Source: Angelakisella sp. (lineage in GTDB: Bacteria > Bacillota > Clostridia > Oscillospirales > Ruminococcaceae). Taken from it: a stretch of 7,477 bases of DNA. Position numbers and translations under genes: made by a program. The stretch covers positions 1 through 7,477 of the forward strand of contig JAAWEO010000099.1 in assembly GCA_022794295.1 (NCBI GenBank), read 5' to 3'. Shown here piece by piece: positions 6,227 to 7,477 of the stretch (positions are counted from its first letter, which is position 1; each line of letters begins with the position of its first letter). Under the pieces are notes generated by a model. It searched no databases. It was not told the origin of the DNA and saw only the letters and a list, made by a program, of their open reading frames with translations.

Positions 6227-6315
6227 CTATTTTGCGGAAGTTTTTAGATATCTTGCTCTTTTTGTCTTTTGAACCAAATTTCTAAAATGCTGTTTGCAGC
6301 TTCTGGGCAAAATAG
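6227..6315. promoter_or_regulatory. Candidate AraC-type regulator site: 9-bp inverted repeat
   Basis: CTATTTTGC (6227-6235) and GCAAAATAG (6307-6315) are perfect inverted arms whose centres are 80 bp apart. The inner arm lies 3 bp upstream of the predicted -35 box, where an AraC-family activator would touch polymerase. The outer arm is just beyond the regulator's stop codon. An inverted pair of distant half-sites could allow DNA looping. The arms are AT-rich, so chance is not excluded. The rest of this 226-bp spacer is AT-rich and contains the palindrome AGATATCT at 6246-6253. Confidence 0.35.
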
Positions 6316-6340
6316 ATAGTCTTATTCCGGGTACAGCCAT

Positions 6341-7159
6341 TCACCGGTGCTGCCGGCGGTATTCCAGGGGGCTGACACCCTCTACCCGCCGGAAGCACTG
6401 GGAAAAATAGCTCAGGGAAGAAAAGCCTAGGATCTGGGCGATAAGGGAGAGGGTATGGTCGGTTTCCCGCAGGAGAAAGCGGCTTTCCTCGATGCGGCAG
6501 GAGATCAGGTAGTTGATGGGGGAGACCCCGAACTCCCGGCGGAAGGCATGGGAGAGGTAATATTTATTCAGGTGGGCCAGCTGGGCCAGCTGATCCAGGC
6601 TGAGATTCTCCTTAAAATGGTTATCAATATACCGGCGCACCAGGTCACAGTCCCGGCTGGCCCGGGCGCCGGAGGGCTCTCCGGAAAGGGCGGCATTCCA
6701 CTGGCGGTTCAGGCGGACCAGCACCACCTCCAAAAGGCTCCGGCAGACCTGCTCATATCCCGGCAGGGCCTCCTCCGCCTCCTGGAACATCAGCCGGAGG
6801 CAGCCCATAAGCTCATCCCACCCGGTACGCAGATGGATCATAGCGCAGCCATCCGCTCCGGTCATGGTTCCCAGTCCTTCCACACCCAGGACGGTATATT
6901 CCAGGGGGCTGTCCAGCTGGCTGGCCTCGGTATGGGGGACATTGGCGTTGACGATAACGATATCATGGATTGCCACGGGGAAGTCCTCCTGCTGGGTACA
7001 GAAGCGGCCATGGCCGCCGGTAATAAAAAACAATTCTGCGCAGCCATGGGTATGGAGGCTGGAATTCCAATCTCCGCTATACTGGTCCCGGGAGACATAG
7101 CTTAATCTGGGGGTATTTTCGGGGGAGGATACAGGGACGGGATACTGTCTTCGGCTCAT
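6341..7159 (-). CDS. AraC/XylS-family transcriptional regulator with cupin-like sensor domain
   Basis: This 272-residue cytoplasmic DNA-binding protein probably activates the downstream sugar operon. The N-terminal half resembles an AraC cupin: HTHGCAELFFITGG (36-49) holds His36, His38 and Glu42, and PHTE follows at 75-78. The C-terminal half (about 171-272) is the standard pair of helix-turn-helix motifs. The first is about 187-208 (LDQLAQLAHLNKYYLSHAFRRE); the second is about 236-258, with IAQILGFSSLSYFSQCFRR followed by GVSPLEYRRQ. ATG follows GGAGGCG at good spacing. It reads in the same direction as the operon, 226 bp upstream, with no convincing terminator between, so some read-through is possible. 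Effector and binding site are not known. Control of the neighbouring operon is inferred from position. Confidence 0.92.
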   Translation of the reverse strand: MSRRQYPVPVSSPENTPRLSYVSRDQYSGDWNSSLHTHGCAELFFITGGHGRFCTQQEDFPVAIHDIVIVNANVPHTEASQLDSPLEYTVLGVEGLGTMTGADGCAMIHLRTGWDELMGCLRLMFQEAEEALPGYEQVCRSLLEVVLVRLNRQWNAALSGEPSGARASRDCDLVRRYIDNHFKENLSLDQLAQLAHLNKYYLSHAFRREFGVSPINYLISCRIEESRFLLRETDHTLSLIAQILGFSSLSYFSQCFRRVEGVSPLEYRRQHR

Positions 7160-7183
7160 AAAACGCCTCCTTAACCGGACCCT

Positions 7184-7195
7184 GGAAAGGTTTCC
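7184..7195. promoter_or_regulatory. Palindrome GGAAA-GG-TTTCC at the regulator's transcript start
   Basis: The 5-bp arms with a 2-bp centre lie between the predicted -10 box and the ribosome site of the AraC-type gene, at about +3 to +14. A protein bound here would block transcription, so it could be an autoregulatory operator. The arms are short and the idea rests only on position. Confidence 0.25.
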
Positions 7196-7204
7196 TTCAT
7201 TTGT

Positions 7205-7213
7205 ATTGTACCA
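7205..7213 (-). promoter_or_regulatory. Extended -10 promoter of the AraC-type regulator
   Basis: On the minus strand the sequence TGGTACAAT is an extended -10 (TG-N plus TACAAT, one mismatch to TATAAT). The hexamer 17 bp further upstream, TGGATT, is a poor -35, as is common with extended -10 promoters. The predicted start near 7198 gives a leader of about 40 nt with GGAGG before the ATG at 7159. Confidence 0.6.
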
Positions 7214-7236
7214 GAAGGCATGCCGAAAATCCAGTC

Positions 7237-7260
7237 CCGCAGACCCGCAGACCCGCAGAC
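7237..7260. repeat. Three tandem copies of CCGCAGAC
   Basis: Three perfect 8-bp units lie head to tail just upstream of the regulator promoter. They border the right-hand hairpin repeat region. Simple slippage expansion is the plain explanation. Direct repeats upstream of a promoter can also be protein sites, but nothing else supports that here. Confidence 0.85.
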
Positions 7261-7267
7261 CCTACCC

Positions 7268-7477
7268 GCCGCTTCGCGGCTTGACGGTGTGCGGGGTGGA
7301 TAGTGGGTGCCTGGAGTCCGGACGAGCACAAGGCGAAACGATTCCCCAGCCTTTGACGGGCTGGGGCGGGCGAGGTTACTGCCGGCGCAGCACCATGCCC
7401 GAAGCCCAACGCCCAGTACCGGGTAGCCTTTCTGTCACCGGACATCAGTCCGGTCCGGGTCCAGGGCGGACAGCGCC
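7268..7477. repeat. Right-flank non-coding repeat region with hairpins
   Basis: I see no gene in this stretch. It holds hairpin GCCGC-TTC-GCGGC (7268-7280), identical to 55-67; CCCCAGCC/GGCTGGGG (7344-7351 and 7359-7366, 7-nt loop); and ACCGGAC-ATCA-GTCCGGT (7437-7454). The window ends inside what looks like another hairpin (GGCG-gacag-CGCC). Words at 7318-7351 match the left flank in inverted orientation. The hairpin at 7344-7366 lacks a T-run on either strand, so I do not call it a terminator. An 82-codon minus-strand frame at 7445-7197 is best seen as chance reading through the repeat. Confidence 0.5.

Noticed and set aside
6289..6300. Terminator after the AraC-type gene (GCTG-CAAA-CAGC followed by ATTTT on the minus strand)
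   Set aside because: The stem is only 4 bp with one A-T-rich tail, too weak to call; read-through from the regulator gene cannot be excluded.
7237..7260. CRISPR-like array
   Set aside because: The 8-bp units are directly adjacent without spacers and there are no cas genes.
7344..7366. Terminator at the right flank (8-bp CCCCAGCC stem)
   Set aside because: No T-run follows on either strand and no gene end is next to it; it fits the repeat region better.
7197..7445. Minus-strand 82-codon frame at the right end
   Set aside because: It runs through hairpins and tandem repeats, spans the regulator promoter, has odd Arg/Ala-rich composition and no family signal.

Overview
The window is a compact carbohydrate-uptake and phosphorolysis locus. 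All six supported genes lie on the minus strand and read from right to left. The likely host is a GC-rich gut Clostridia of the Oscillospiraceae/Ruminococcaceae type (Flavonifractor or Lawsonibacter-like). This rests on GC-rich codon use, strong GGAGG ribosome binding sites, a lipoprotein-type solute binder, and intergenic DNA full of small GC hairpins with TTC or TGCG loops. No taxonomic marker gene is present, so the assignment is an inference.

Layout in transcription order. First comes an AraC/XylS-type regulator with an N-terminal cupin-like sensor (7159 to 6341), behind an extended -10 promoter. A 226-bp spacer follows, with a candidate promoter (TTGTTT-17-TATACT), a 9-bp inverted repeat that is a plausible regulator site, and a leader with an 8-bp inverted repeat. 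Then come a CUT1-family sugar-binding lipoprotein (6114 to 4726), a perfect 12-bp intercistronic hairpin, a MalF-type permease (4610 to 3735), a MalG-type permease (3722 to 2832), a 62-residue two-helix membrane protein (2827 to 2639) and a GH112 phosphorylase (2623 to 449). Gaps after the first permease are 12, 4 and 15 bp, with ribosome binding sites over or next to the upstream stop codons, so these genes are almost certainly co-transcribed. An intrinsic terminator closes the operon at about 405 to 366.

Working model: the regulator senses a sugar and activates the promoter at about 6195-6223. The lipoprotein and two permeases import a galactosyl-hexosamine disaccharide, such as galacto-N-biose from mucin or lacto-N-biose from milk glycans. 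GH112 then splits it with phosphate into galactose 1-phosphate and the N-acetylhexosamine. No ABC ATPase is encoded, so a shared ATPase elsewhere (MsmX/MsiK type) is expected. No N-acetylhexosamine kinase or galactose-1-phosphate uridylyltransferase is present, unlike the bifidobacterial lnp cluster. The small membrane protein is the least explained gene.

Both flanks (1-365 and 7211-7477) are non-coding and rich in repeats. The left flank holds three copies of a composite hairpin unit. Two of them differ by three compensatory base-pair changes in a 9-bp stem around an unchanged TGCG loop, which is the most unusual signal here. The right flank shares short words with the left in inverted orientation, so related intergenic repeats appear to bracket the operon.
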